Positions 45,691-54,586 of a DNA stretch of 64,000 bases are shown here, in pieces (the first letter of the stretch is position 1; every line of letters starts with the position of its first letter). The DNA is from Corynebacterium sp. SCR221107 (GTDB taxonomy: Bacteria > Actinomycetota > Actinomycetes > Mycobacteriales > Mycobacteriaceae). The stretch is taken from NCBI RefSeq assembly GCF_027886475.1, contig NZ_CP115670.1:2604001-2668000 (forward strand), read 5' to 3'. A program made the translations under genes and the position numbers. Under the pieces are notes generated by a model, which ran no database searches, had not been told where the DNA came from, and saw only the letters and a program-made list of their open reading frames with translations.

Positions 45691-47442
45691 CTACCGGGTA
45701 AGCGTTTCCATCACGCCGATGGGGCTCATCTCCCCGGAGTCATTGGTCACGCGAAGGCGCAGAAAGCTCTGGGTCAATTGACGATTCACATCGTCTGGCA
45801 TCTTAAAGGTCAAGGTGGCGTTCTGCTGTCCTCACACCGTAACGGTAGTCGCACCTTCTGTGTCCGCATCGAAATTTCCGTTAGCGTTCCAATCAATCCA
45901 GCCAGTAATCTTCGAATTGCCTGAATAGTCACCGCGAACCGGCACTGAGATGCTGTATGTTTCCCCGGGTGCAATCTTTTGGGTGGGCGGGATCGCAAAG
46001 CGCGCCTTGGCAAGTTCGGATCCGTCAAGGCCGTTTTCATCGTCGTAGCCATTGGTCCAAGCATTGTCATCGCCGCTCGCATCGGCAGCATGTAGCTGCG
46101 CAGGCTCAGAGTCAATGTTGTAATTGGGATTTGAGCTTGCGCCAATGACCGGGTTAACCGACTCGGTGGTCAGGTTGGCCAGAGGTTGGGTCATCACCGT
46201 CCACCCATTCCGAATTTTGTCGCCGGTCCACTTTGGTTGGTAGACAGAACCTGCTTTGCCATACGAGTCCGGCGCATCACCAAAATCGGTGCTCACGATG
46301 ACGCCGAGCGCGACGGCGGTGATGCCACGACCACGCAGAACCACGTTTGCCTTAGTGGAGCCTTTAGCGAAAGTAACGCCCATAGGACCTTGTCCCTTTT
46401 CCACAGTGGTGGCGGTGTTCGGATTAAATCCCGAGTAGCACTCCGCTCCAGTGGGAGTCATTTTCAGCGTGCTCCACGACAACGACATTGTCTCGTCGGT
46501 TTGACACGTTCCAGTGGTTCTGGTGCCGGTGCGCAGCCTATCAATGAGGTACCAACCATTGTCCCAGCTACTTCACGTTGGGGTCACAGTAATTGACTCT
46601 GTCACCCCGTTTCTCACGGTATTCGATTCCGCATCGGCAAACACGAGGCCCTGCAGCGGAACTACCGTGCCAGATGCGAAGTCCTTATCCTTGGCCACAA
46701 GGCGAGCCTCACAGGAGTAGTCGAATTAGGTGACAGAAGGGTTGTCGCCTGTCGTAACCAAACGATCCTTGCTGTTGGAAAGGCCAATGATGAGTTGGTT
46801 ATTAGCGTCAGTACCACCAACATTGTAGAGATCATCCAAACCGTCACCGCCGAAGGTGCCTGGGCGATATGCCTTCAAACCATTGCCCGGCTGCGCCCCA
46901 TCATTTTGAGTCATCGTCACCGTACAGCGGGTTTGGAGAGATCCGGCCTCGCCGAGGTCGCGGGTCTGGGTCTTCACCATCGATTGGCCCACCGAATCGA
47001 GCAAATTGGTATTGGTAACACTATCTGCCCACTGGATCCACTCGATCTCATTTTTGAAACGACCGGATCCGCCGGTGACAAAGCCCGTGGGAGCGGTTGG
47101 CGTCGTCGCAGCAAAAGAGGTAGCAGCCATCGACGAAATCGCAGCGGCAGCTTCAAGTGCACCGGTGAGGTCATTCAAAGCGCTGGTGATCGCCGAAGGA
47201 TCTTTGGCGGCCGCGGTCGTGGCCGGAGCAGCGGTATCGGTTGTGGGGTCGGCGTTGACGACGGAGGCATCGGCGACGCCAGCGGACACGGCATCCGTCG
47301 ACACAGCGGTATCAGGTGCTTTTGCGGTGGTTGCAACCTGAGCAGATGCTAAGGGGAGCCCAGTAAAGGCAAGGCTAAGAGAGCCACCGAAAGCGAATGC
47401 CCTCGCGGCAGTACGGCGACGCGGGCGCCCAGCCTTTTGCAT
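45691..47442 (-). pseudogene. Large secreted surface protein with three in-frame stops, C-terminus lost
   Basis: The gene starts at ATG 47442 with an arginine-rich signal peptide (AFAFGGSLSLAFTGLPLASA). A single frame continues for 584 codons but contains TAA (46726-46728), TGA (46573-46575) and TGA (45832-45834) before a final TAG at 45691. Across all three stops the frame keeps coherent adhesin sequence: GRFKNEIEWIQWADS (CshA-like), STDFGDAPDSYGKAG, and a GEVED-type WIDWNANGNFDADTEG. The cell-wall anchor is missing at the junction with the restriction-modification remnant. No frameshift is needed, so the damage is from point mutations only. Confidence 0.82.
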
Positions 47443-47820
47443 AAAAACAACTTATCTCCTTATGAACTCTTCCACCCGCGCAAGCCCAAGCATCCTGGAA
47501 ATATTATGCGAATACTTTAGCGATTCTAAGTGGGAGTTCTGCGATTCAAGCAATTCCGCATGGCGTAGCAAATGTGCCGAATTTATAGGTAGTGTACTTA
47601 ACCACAAAGTCGCCGGGACGCACCACCATTTTTCCGATCGGACACATTCACGCAGCTTACGACTCTAAGAAAACCGCAAAACAAAAGTGTCAGATTCGTC
47701 ACTTTTCTCCGTTGCGCCCCCCACACAACGGTCCATAAACCTGAGAGGCACTCGCACTTCGTTAATACAGCCGTTAAGTATGCACGCCTTGCACTTATAA
47801 AATGTGACCGAACATAGCAA
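47443..47820. other. Intergenic region upstream of the surface protein
   Basis: AAGGAGATAAG lies upstream of ATG 47442. Otherwise I see no gene or repeat; the region should hold the surface-protein promoter. Confidence 0.5.
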
Positions 47821-47855
47821 AAAGGGGCAGCTACCACGCGGGTAGCTGCCCCTTT
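47821..47855 (-). terminator. Intrinsic terminator after fda
   Basis: A perfect 15-bp stem (AAAGGGGCAGCTACC) with a five-base loop lies 32 bases past the fda stop, and its arm ends in TTT on either strand. Confidence 0.88.
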
Positions 47856-47886
47856 CGTGCGCGCTAGGTCACAGCCGCCGAGGGTC

Positions 47887-48921
47887 TTACTTCGAGGTGG
47901 TCTTGCCCACGGAGTGCAGGTCCTGGCACGCCTCAACAACGCGCTCAGACATGCCCTGCTCAGCCTTCTTCATGTAGGAGCGTGGGTCATAGGCCTTCTT
48001 GTTGCCGACCTCGCCGTCGATCTTGAACACGCCGTCGTAATTTTCGAACATGTGGCGAGCAACCGGGTTGGTGAAGGCATACTGGGTGTCGGTGTCCACG
48101 TTCATCTTGATGACGCCGTAGGTCAAAGCCTCCTCGATCTTCTCCTTCTCGGAGCCGGAGCCACCGTGGAAGACGAAGTCGAATGGCAGTGCGGAGTCAT
48201 CCAGACCCAGCTTGGCGCGGGCGGCCTTCTGGCCCTCGAGCAGGACCTCCGGGCGCAGCTTGACGTTGCCCGGCTTGTACACGCCGTGGACGTTACCGAA
48301 GGTGGCGGCCAGCAGGTAGCGGCCCTTCTCACCGGTACCGATGGCGTCGATGGTCTTCTCGAAGTCCTCCACGGAGGTGTAAAGGTTAGCGCCGGCCTTA
48401 GCCTGAACGCCGTCCTCTTCGCCGCCGACGACGCCGATCTCAACCTCGAGGATGATGTTGGCCTTGTGGGCCTTCTCCAGCAGCTCCTGGGCGATGACGA
48501 GGTTCTCGTCGATCGGGATGGCGGAGCCGTCCCACATGTGGGACTGGAACAGCGGCAGCTCGCCGCGGTCCACGCGCTCCTGGGAGATGGCGATCAGCGG
48601 GCGGACGTACTCGTCGAGGACTTCCTTCTGGCAGTGGTCAGTGTGCAAAGCAACGTTGATGCCATAGTTCTTAGCGGCCTCGTGAGCGAAGGCAGCCAGT
48701 GCCAAAGCGCCCTTGACCTTGTTCTTCACAGCCAGGCCGGAGCCGAACTCGGCACCACCGGTGGAGAACTGGATGATGCCGTCAGACTCTGCCTCAGCAA
48801 AGCCCTTCAGTGCTGCGTTGATGGTTTCAGAGGAGGTGCAGTTGATGGCCGGGAAGGCGAAGCCGCCCTCCTTGGCGCGATCGAGCATCTCGTTGTAGAC
48901 CTCAGGGGTTGCGATAGGCAT
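47887..48921 (-). CDS. fda: Class II fructose-bisphosphate aldolase
   Basis: The 344-residue zinc enzyme of glycolysis cleaves fructose 1,6-bisphosphate. Zinc ligands are seen in NVALHTDHCQKEVLDEY and later in NVHGVYKPGN and FHGGSGSEKEKIEEAL, which also binds phosphate. GGAGG lies eight bases before ATG 48921 (MPIATPEVYNEML); the longer frame to 48969 is not used. It ends at a strong terminator. Confidence 0.96.
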   Translation of the reverse strand: MPIATPEVYNEMLDRAKEGGFAFPAINCTSSETINAALKGFAEAESDGIIQFSTGGAEFGSGLAVKNKVKGALALAAFAHEAAKNYGINVALHTDHCQKEVLDEYVRPLIAISQERVDRGELPLFQSHMWDGSAIPIDENLVIAQELLEKAHKANIILEVEIGVVGGEEDGVQAKAGANLYTSVEDFEKTIDAIGTGEKGRYLLAATFGNVHGVYKPGNVKLRPEVLLEGQKAARAKLGLDDSALPFDFVFHGGSGSEKEKIEEALTYGVIKMNVDTDTQYAFTNPVARHMFENYDGVFKIDGEVGNKKAYDPRSYMKKAEQGMSERVVEACQDLHSVGKTTSK

Positions 48922-49207
48922 TAATTTTCCTCCAGTGATTGTGTGAAACAGCCGGATCGGGATGTGCAAAATGTCCGAAGAATGTGGGCATTCTTCGTGA
49001 CCTAGTTCCCAATTATGCCAGCATTATGACGACTTCGCTTCTCGTCGGGCGAGATAAAAACCACATATTCGGACATATTCCCACTCAAAGCGACGCGACA
49101 GTTGCGAAAATTCGAACAACACCGCAGGCCAGAACACCTAAGCGGCGTTCGCCACCCCTCACGCATCCCCATCGCGTGAGACCGGCCACTTTTGCGCGCA
49201 GCTAGAC

Positions 49208-50413
49208 TCAGGCGCGCTTGCCCTCGTCGTTGGCCATCGAAATCCGCGCAGCCGCCTCCAGCAGCATCCACCCGGAAAGTTGCACGGACAGATCGCGCTC
49301 ATCGATGCGCACGACACGCACGATGTCAGACAAGCCGTTAGCGCCGATGCCAAAGTTGTGCGGCAGGCGGGCGTCCTCGGTCCAGTCGGTAGCAAACACC
49401 GGCAGGCCATCAACCTCAAGCCGGTGATTCCACACGCTCTCGGCCGAGGCCATCACCAGCCGGGCGGCGATCTTTTTGGCCGACTTGTTGGCCGGGTTAT
49501 CGTCGGGAAGCCTCACTGCGGCGTCGGCGAGGTAACGGGCAAGGATGCCCTTGAACAGACCACCGTCACCGTCGCCGGTGGCGACATCGATCACGCCCTC
49601 CGGGGTTGCCATCTCCTTGGCCACGGCGTGGATGAGCGCCCGCGCATGCGCCAGATAGGTCACGGCCTCCTCGCTGCGTTCTTGCTCGCGCAGGGCCAAG
49701 GCGATCTCCACGCAGGCGCCGATGACCACGCCCTGGTTGTAGGGGTATGTCTGGCGCACCAGCTCCGGACCGTGCATGGACATGCGGATGCCGTCCATGA
49801 TGAGCCCCTCATCGTTGACGAGGTTGTCAAAGATCCAATCCACCAGGAAGCGGGCCTTATCCAAGCGCCCGGTACGCGCGGCCATGATGGCCACGGGACC
49901 GTTGGTGGGCACGTTGAAGAAGGTCTCCCCGATCCGCCACGGCAGCACACCCGTGATGGAATCAACGCCGGCGAGGATGTTGTCTTCCAGGCCGCGCAGG
50001 AATTTCTTCCGTCCGCGCCCGGTGACCGCGCGGGCACGATCCAGCGCCAGCGCGAGCCACGTCTTATCGTCGTAATACAGGTTGCGCGTCAGGCGGCCGA
50101 ATTGGCGTACGCGGATGCCGTTCACGGTCTCGCGCACGCGCTGCTTGCGGGCCTTGGTGGGACGGCGCACGGTGGCATCAACAAGGCAATCGAGGTAGTG
50201 GGCCTGCCACCAATAGTGCCAGCGGTAAAACAGCTTTTCCTTGGAATGCGGCGGCCATGCCACCACCGCGAGATTTGTCCTTGGAAGGCCCCACAGGTGG
50301 GAGGCATGTCGCTCGTTGATCGCTGCCTCGGCAAGATCGGCGCGATGGAGCCACATTTCGTTCACTAGGTCACCAAGCCCAAAGATAAGTTCTAAAAAGG
50401 TGCGAAGCGGCAT
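49208..50413 (-). CDS. Glycoside hydrolase family 76 protein (alpha-1,6-mannanase-like)
   Basis: GH76 enzymes cut alpha-1,6-mannan. The 401-residue protein shows the family's paired aspartates in LYYDDKTWLALALDRA and conserved VLPWRIGETFFNVPTNGPVA and QTYPYNQGVVIGACVEIA segments. There is no signal peptide, so it should act in the cytoplasm, perhaps on lipomannan or arabinomannan precursors; this is inference. The start may be the later ATG (MWLHRADLAEAAINERH). Confidence 0.85.
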   Translation of the reverse strand: MPLRTFLELIFGLGDLVNEMWLHRADLAEAAINERHASHLWGLPRTNLAVVAWPPHSKEKLFYRWHYWWQAHYLDCLVDATVRRPTKARKQRVRETVNGIRVRQFGRLTRNLYYDDKTWLALALDRARAVTGRGRKKFLRGLEDNILAGVDSITGVLPWRIGETFFNVPTNGPVAIMAARTGRLDKARFLVDWIFDNLVNDEGLIMDGIRMSMHGPELVRQTYPYNQGVVIGACVEIALALREQERSEEAVTYLAHARALIHAVAKEMATPEGVIDVATGDGDGGLFKGILARYLADAAVRLPDDNPANKSAKKIAARLVMASAESVWNHRLEVDGLPVFATDWTEDARLPHNFGIGANGLSDIVRVVRIDERDLSVQLSGWMLLEAAARISMANDEGKRA

Positions 50414-50540
50414 GCGCCGCCAGCGTTTTATAAAAATACTATAAAGAAAAGCAGGCTGTCCGTTACACAGGGCAGTCCCGTGCCGCTCGCACCGTGTGCT
50501 TGCCGACGTTCACAGGTGCCACCGTGCACCGCGCCCGAAC

Positions 50541-51245
50541 CTACCAGGCCTTATTCAGGTCGGCGTGTTGCCGGATCCAGGCGTGCATGGCGATGCCCGC
50601 GGCCACGCCGGCGTTGATGGAGCGAGTCGAGCCGAACTGGGCAATGGAACAGGTCATCACCGCGCTGGCCTGGGCGTCGTCGGTAATGCCCGGGCCTTCT
50701 TGACCAAACAGCAACAGGCAGCGCTTCGGCAGCGTCGCGGTCTCCAGCGGCACGCAGCCTGGGGTGTTATCGATCGCAACGATCGTCAGTTCCTGGGCGC
50801 GCGCCCACTCCACCAGGGCAGCGGTATCCGGGTGATGCACAAGGTGCTGGTAGCGATCGGTGACCATCGCTCCCCTGCGGTTCCAGCGCCGCCTACCCAC
50901 GATGTGTACGGTGTCCACCGCAAAGGCGTTGGCCGTGCGCACGACGGTGCCGATGTTGGCATCGTTTTCGAAGTTCTCGATGGCGATGTGCAGCTCGTGC
51001 CGGCGGGTATCGATGTCGGCGATGATGGCTTCCCGACGCCAGTAGCGGTAGGCATCGACCACGTTTCGGCGATCGCCTTCCGCAAGCAGCACCGGATCAA
51101 AACGCTCGTCGACAGGCAGGGGCGCGCCCGGATGCTCAACCTCCCAGGGGCCTACGCCGTGGCGCCCCTCACCCCACTCCGTGGGGCCGGGGGCGCAGGC
51201 AGCATCGTCGTCCGGCACCTGATCAGGCAAGGCCCAGATCCTCAA
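50541..51245 (-). CDS. TrmH/SpoU-family RNA methyltransferase
   Basis: The C-terminal SPOUT knot motifs are present: IENFENDANIGTVVRTANAF (motif 1), LLLFGQEGPGITDDA (motif 2) and TRSINAGVAAGIAMHAW (motif 3). The enzyme would 2'-O-methylate tRNA or rRNA ribose; the target is unknown. It overlaps the end of pyrE by 23 bases. 234 residues, if the GTG/ATG at 51245 is the start. Confidence 0.9.
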   Translation of the reverse strand: MRIWALPDQVPDDDAACAPGPTEWGEGRHGVGPWEVEHPGAPLPVDERFDPVLLAEGDRRNVVDAYRYWRREAIIADIDTRRHELHIAIENFENDANIGTVVRTANAFAVDTVHIVGRRRWNRRGAMVTDRYQHLVHHPDTAALVEWARAQELTIVAIDNTPGCVPLETATLPKRCLLLFGQEGPGITDDAQASAVMTCSIAQFGSTRSINAGVAAGIAMHAWIRQHADLNKAW

Positions 51246-51774
51246 GACCCAGCAGGAAGCGGTACTCCAATCCGGCGTCGGCGATGACCTTCTCGGCGCC
51301 GGTGGCGCGGTCGACGACGGTGGCCACGGCCACCACCTGCGCGCCCGCCTCGCGAAGTGCGGCCACGGCGGTCAGCGGGGAGTTTCCGGTAGTGGTGGTG
51401 TCCTCAACGACGAGAACCTTCTTGCCCACGATATCCGGCCCCTCGATGCGGCGCTGCATACCGTGCTTCTTGGCCTCCTTGCGCACGACGAAGGCGTCGA
51501 TGGCGCGACCGTCGGCATGCATGACGGCGGTGGCAACCGGATCGGCGCCTAGGGTAAGGCCACCGACGGCAACAAAATCAAGATCCGCGGTCAGCTCGCG
51601 CAGAAGCTGGCCAATGAGGCGGGAGGCCCGGTGATGCAAGGTGGCGCGGCGTAGGTCGACGTAGTAGTCGGCCTCCTTCCCCGAAGACAAGGTCACCTTG
51701 CCGTGTACCACGGCCAGTTCCTTGACGAGCTCCGCAAGCTCTGCCTTTTTAGCCTGATCAATCGAAACGCCCAC
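51223..51774 (-). CDS. pyrE: Orotate phosphoribosyltransferase
   Basis: PyrE makes OMP from orotate and PRPP. The PRPP-binding motif is VLVVEDTTTTGNSPLTAV, and the N-terminal GKVTLSSGKEADYYVDLR is typical. I use GTG 51774 (VGVSIDQAKKAEL), preceded by GGAAGG, giving 183 residues as in other corynebacteria; the frame extends to 51813. The downstream methyltransferase gene overlaps its 3' end. Confidence 0.93.
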   Translation of the reverse strand: MGVSIDQAKKAELAELVKELAVVHGKVTLSSGKEADYYVDLRRATLHHRASRLIGQLLRELTADLDFVAVGGLTLGADPVATAVMHADGRAIDAFVVRKEAKKHGMQRRIEGPDIVGKKVLVVEDTTTTGNSPLTAVAALREAGAQVVAVATVVDRATGAEKVIADAGLEYRFLLGLEDLGLA

Positions 51775-51818
51775 GCTGTGGCTTCCTTCCCTTATAGCTG
51801 GTGATGTGCACATTAAGT

Positions 51819-53246
51819 CTACTCGGCCGGATCAGCCGGGCCATCGTCGAAAATAGAGGAGCGGCCATCGAGGTCGCGCACGATCCTGGTTCCCTGGAAG
51901 CTCGTGGACGCCGGCTGTTCCCCGCCGGCGATGGCCTCCACGGGCTGCGCGCCGATGGAGCGCGGCTCCACGACCCCGTGGCTTTCCCCCTGGGCGCGCG
52001 TCGGCAGCGGGATGGGCTCCTCCTGGCGGGCGATCTGGGGCATGTCCGGCAGGTCCTCGTCCGCCTCGTCCTCGAAGTAGGACGGCGGCACCGGCATGGG
52101 GCGGGAGGGATCGCAATCGCTAAAGTCCACAGCCTGCGTGGCCCCCATCCGCGGCGGCAACACCCGTGCCGCGATGGCGATGACGGCCAACAGGCCGGTC
52201 ATGTGATCCCAATCCTGGTGGGTGGATCCCTTCGCCGTCTGGGCCAGCACCCAGTCCGACTCCATCCACACCGCGGTCACGGTGTCGGGCATATTCTCCA
52301 ACGCCTGACGGAAGCGCTCATCCATCATGCGTTCTGCGGCGCCCTGATCATTACTCAGGATCTGGAAGTCGGCGACGGAGGTGACGGGAATCAGATCATC
52401 GGACTCCGCGGACTCCTCCAGCCGCGCCCGGCGCGCGTCGAGCACCACGTCGGAGGCCTGCGGGCGACGCAGAGCCATGACGGTGATCCCACCCAACTCG
52501 GCCAGGTGCATCTCATGGCCGTTGACGATGCCACTGACAACATCCCTCGCGGCCGCGCCCGTCGAGGCGGCCCCGCGCGACCATTCGTCGGTGAGGAAGT
52601 TGTCGGTGCGCTGATAGTCGAACCCGCGTTCGTGCGCCCAGGAGCGTTTCTCGCGACGGGTCGCCCCCGGCAGCACGGACAACGGCGACTTGGCCTGGGT
52701 AGGTTCTGCCTCTTCGACCTCGAAGAAGACGGTGCCCGGCTCCGGCCTCGGCGGGGTCAGATCCTCACCCTCGTAGAACTCCTCGGCGCCCTCCGGCTCG
52801 TCTTCCTGCTCGGCGCGATCCTCGGCCTGCACCTCGGGCAGCTCGACGAGCTCGACCGCCTCCGGGGTCACGGGCTTTTCTTCCGGCAGGATCACCTCGT
52901 CCCCGCCGTTGCTTAACGACGCCCAGTGGCCGCTGGCCACATCGAAAACGCGGCTCTCATAGTTCTCATCGAGCCCCGGCGGGAGGTCGAAGCCTTGGTC
53001 CGTCGAGCCAACCACCTCGGCTTCGGGCTCGTCATCACTGTATGGCTCGGCAGGCTCGACCTCTGCCGCGGATTCTGGAGCACCTGCGGTTTCTGTGGAT
53101 TCTTGAGCCTTTTGCACCTGACCCACCGGAGCCTGCGCCTGCGCAGGCTCAAGCTCCGTGTCGGTGGCGCGACGGCGTTGCGAGGAATCGAGGAACCACA
53201 GGGCAACGCCCGCGGCGCCGATGAGGGCGGCCAAGAAAAACAGCAT
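51819..53246 (-). CDS. Membrane-anchored acidic protein of unknown function
   Basis: The 475-residue protein starts with one membrane span (MLFFLAALIGAAGVALWFLD), followed by an acidic, low-complexity region (about 30-180; ELVELPEVQAEDRAEQEDE) and a folded domain (about 190-400) with EKRSWAHERGFDYQRTDNF and VWMESDWVLAQTAK. Corynebacteria have similar proteins beside pyrE; no function is known to me. ATG 53246 is preferred because it places the span at the N-terminus; the frame is open to 53321. Confidence 0.75.
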   Translation of the reverse strand: MLFFLAALIGAAGVALWFLDSSQRRRATDTELEPAQAQAPVGQVQKAQESTETAGAPESAAEVEPAEPYSDDEPEAEVVGSTDQGFDLPPGLDENYESRVFDVASGHWASLSNGGDEVILPEEKPVTPEAVELVELPEVQAEDRAEQEDEPEGAEEFYEGEDLTPPRPEPGTVFFEVEEAEPTQAKSPLSVLPGATRREKRSWAHERGFDYQRTDNFLTDEWSRGAASTGAAARDVVSGIVNGHEMHLAELGGITVMALRRPQASDVVLDARRARLEESAESDDLIPVTSVADFQILSNDQGAAERMMDERFRQALENMPDTVTAVWMESDWVLAQTAKGSTHQDWDHMTGLLAVIAIAARVLPPRMGATQAVDFSDCDPSRPMPVPPSYFEDEADEDLPDMPQIARQEEPIPLPTRAQGESHGVVEPRSIGAQPVEAIAGGEQPASTSFQGTRIVRDLDGRSSIFDDGPADPAE

Positions 53247-53269
53247 GCCAATTAGAGTAGTCGGTGCTA

Positions 53270-54106
53270 CTACTCCCCGCGTTCCACAGGGTTGGCAGGA
53301 TTGGCGCACCACTGGGACCATCCGCCGATATAGTGGCGCGGAGTACCTAGCCCTGCGATATTCATTGCGGCGATGACCTGCGCAGAATGGTTGCCAGAAC
53401 CGGAATAGATGATGGTGTCTGCCACTACCTCCGGGGTTACTCCCTTCGAGGCGAAGAGTTCCTTGAGCTCTGCTGCCGGGCGGAAGCGGTAGTCCGGGGT
53501 CAGCACCGCGCGGGTGGGGATGTTGATAGCACCCGGGATGTGGCCGGCCTTTAGATCCAGGTATTCCTTGCGGCCGGCGAAGCGGCTGGCCTCGCGGGCG
53601 TCGATGAGCAGGCCGGTGTGCGCCTTGACCTCATCGATGGTGGCGGTGGGCAGGGATCCCAGCTGGGGTGCCAGATCCCCCATCGAGGCGAAGTTGCCGG
53701 GCCCGCCCAGCGTTTCATAGCCGGAGGCCTCCCAGTGTGCTTGGCCGCCGTCCAAGATCACCACGTCCTCGATGCCGGCCCAGCGAAGGATCCACCAGGC
53801 TCGCGCCGCGTACAGACCGCGGTAGTTGTCATAGACCACCACCTGACGCCCGCTCTCCAAGCCCCACTTCTTAAACCAGCGGCTGAGGTTGTCGCGGGTG
53901 GGCAAGGGGTTGCGGCCAGAGGACGAGGAGGGCACGCCCGCCAGCGCGAGCGCGGTATCACAAAACAGCGAGGTGGAGATGTGTTCGGAGTTGTACTGGT
54001 AGTAGCCGTCGTTGCCATCTTGGTACCACAAGCAAGCAAGGATGGTCTGCTTGTGGCCGGAGTTGATCCGCTGGGCCAACTCATCTGCAGTGATAGTGAT
54101 GTTCAT
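53270..54106 (-). CDS. Rhodanese-like (SseA-type) protein lacking the catalytic cysteine
   Basis: The 278-residue protein has two rhodanese domains. The first has VVVYDNYRGLYAARAWWILR and VVILDGGQAHW, the second has LKAGHIPGAINIPTRA and GGWSQWCA. In the second domain the active-site loop reads IIYSGSGNHSAQ: Ser235 stands where Cys donates sulfur in thiosulfate or 3-mercaptopyruvate sulfurtransferases. It may be inactive or do other chemistry. ATG 54106 (MNITITADELAQRIN) is preferred over the open extension to 54241. Confidence 0.85.
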   Translation of the reverse strand: MNITITADELAQRINSGHKQTILACLWYQDGNDGYYQYNSEHISTSLFCDTALALAGVPSSSSGRNPLPTRDNLSRWFKKWGLESGRQVVVYDNYRGLYAARAWWILRWAGIEDVVILDGGQAHWEASGYETLGGPGNFASMGDLAPQLGSLPTATIDEVKAHTGLLIDAREASRFAGRKEYLDLKAGHIPGAINIPTRAVLTPDYRFRPAAELKELFASKGVTPEVVADTIIYSGSGNHSAQVIAAMNIAGLGTPRHYIGGWSQWCANPANPVERGE

Positions 54107-54586
54107 GCAGCCCAGTCTAAGGGTTTGCATTGTTTTTCGCCCGCCAAGACACTTCCATGCCTTGGCCCTTGCACTCTCCATCGTGGTTGAGGTCATACGT
54201 GAGGCCGTGGACTGCCCACAATGCGACCCGACCAACCCCATCTAGGCCACTTTCGGCACCCAATACGAAGTTTCCACCCCCAACATATGCGCACGACGGG
54301 ACTGTTACCCCCTCTTTCAGGGGTGCCATTATCGTTTAAGCTTCATATCTGCTGCATTCATTAACGAGGTCTTTTACGATTTAGCGGGTGATTAACCACA
54401 TCCGTGGCAAAAATCTCAGTTTCGGTGGGACCACAAGGATTTTCCACCTACACCCTCCACCCATTACCCTTTGGCTTCGTATTGCCTACGCCTCATTTTC
54501 GGTGCCGTATGACACGGCCGACGGCAGCCCCCGACCGTAGGCGTCGGAAAGCAAAAACCATGACAACCTACAAATAAGGACGCACG
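54107..54586. other. Divergent intergenic region before dctA
   Basis: No gene is visible. It should hold both promoters. A CCACATCCGTGG palindrome is near 54397-54408, and TAAGGAC lies before the dctA ATG. Confidence 0.5.
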
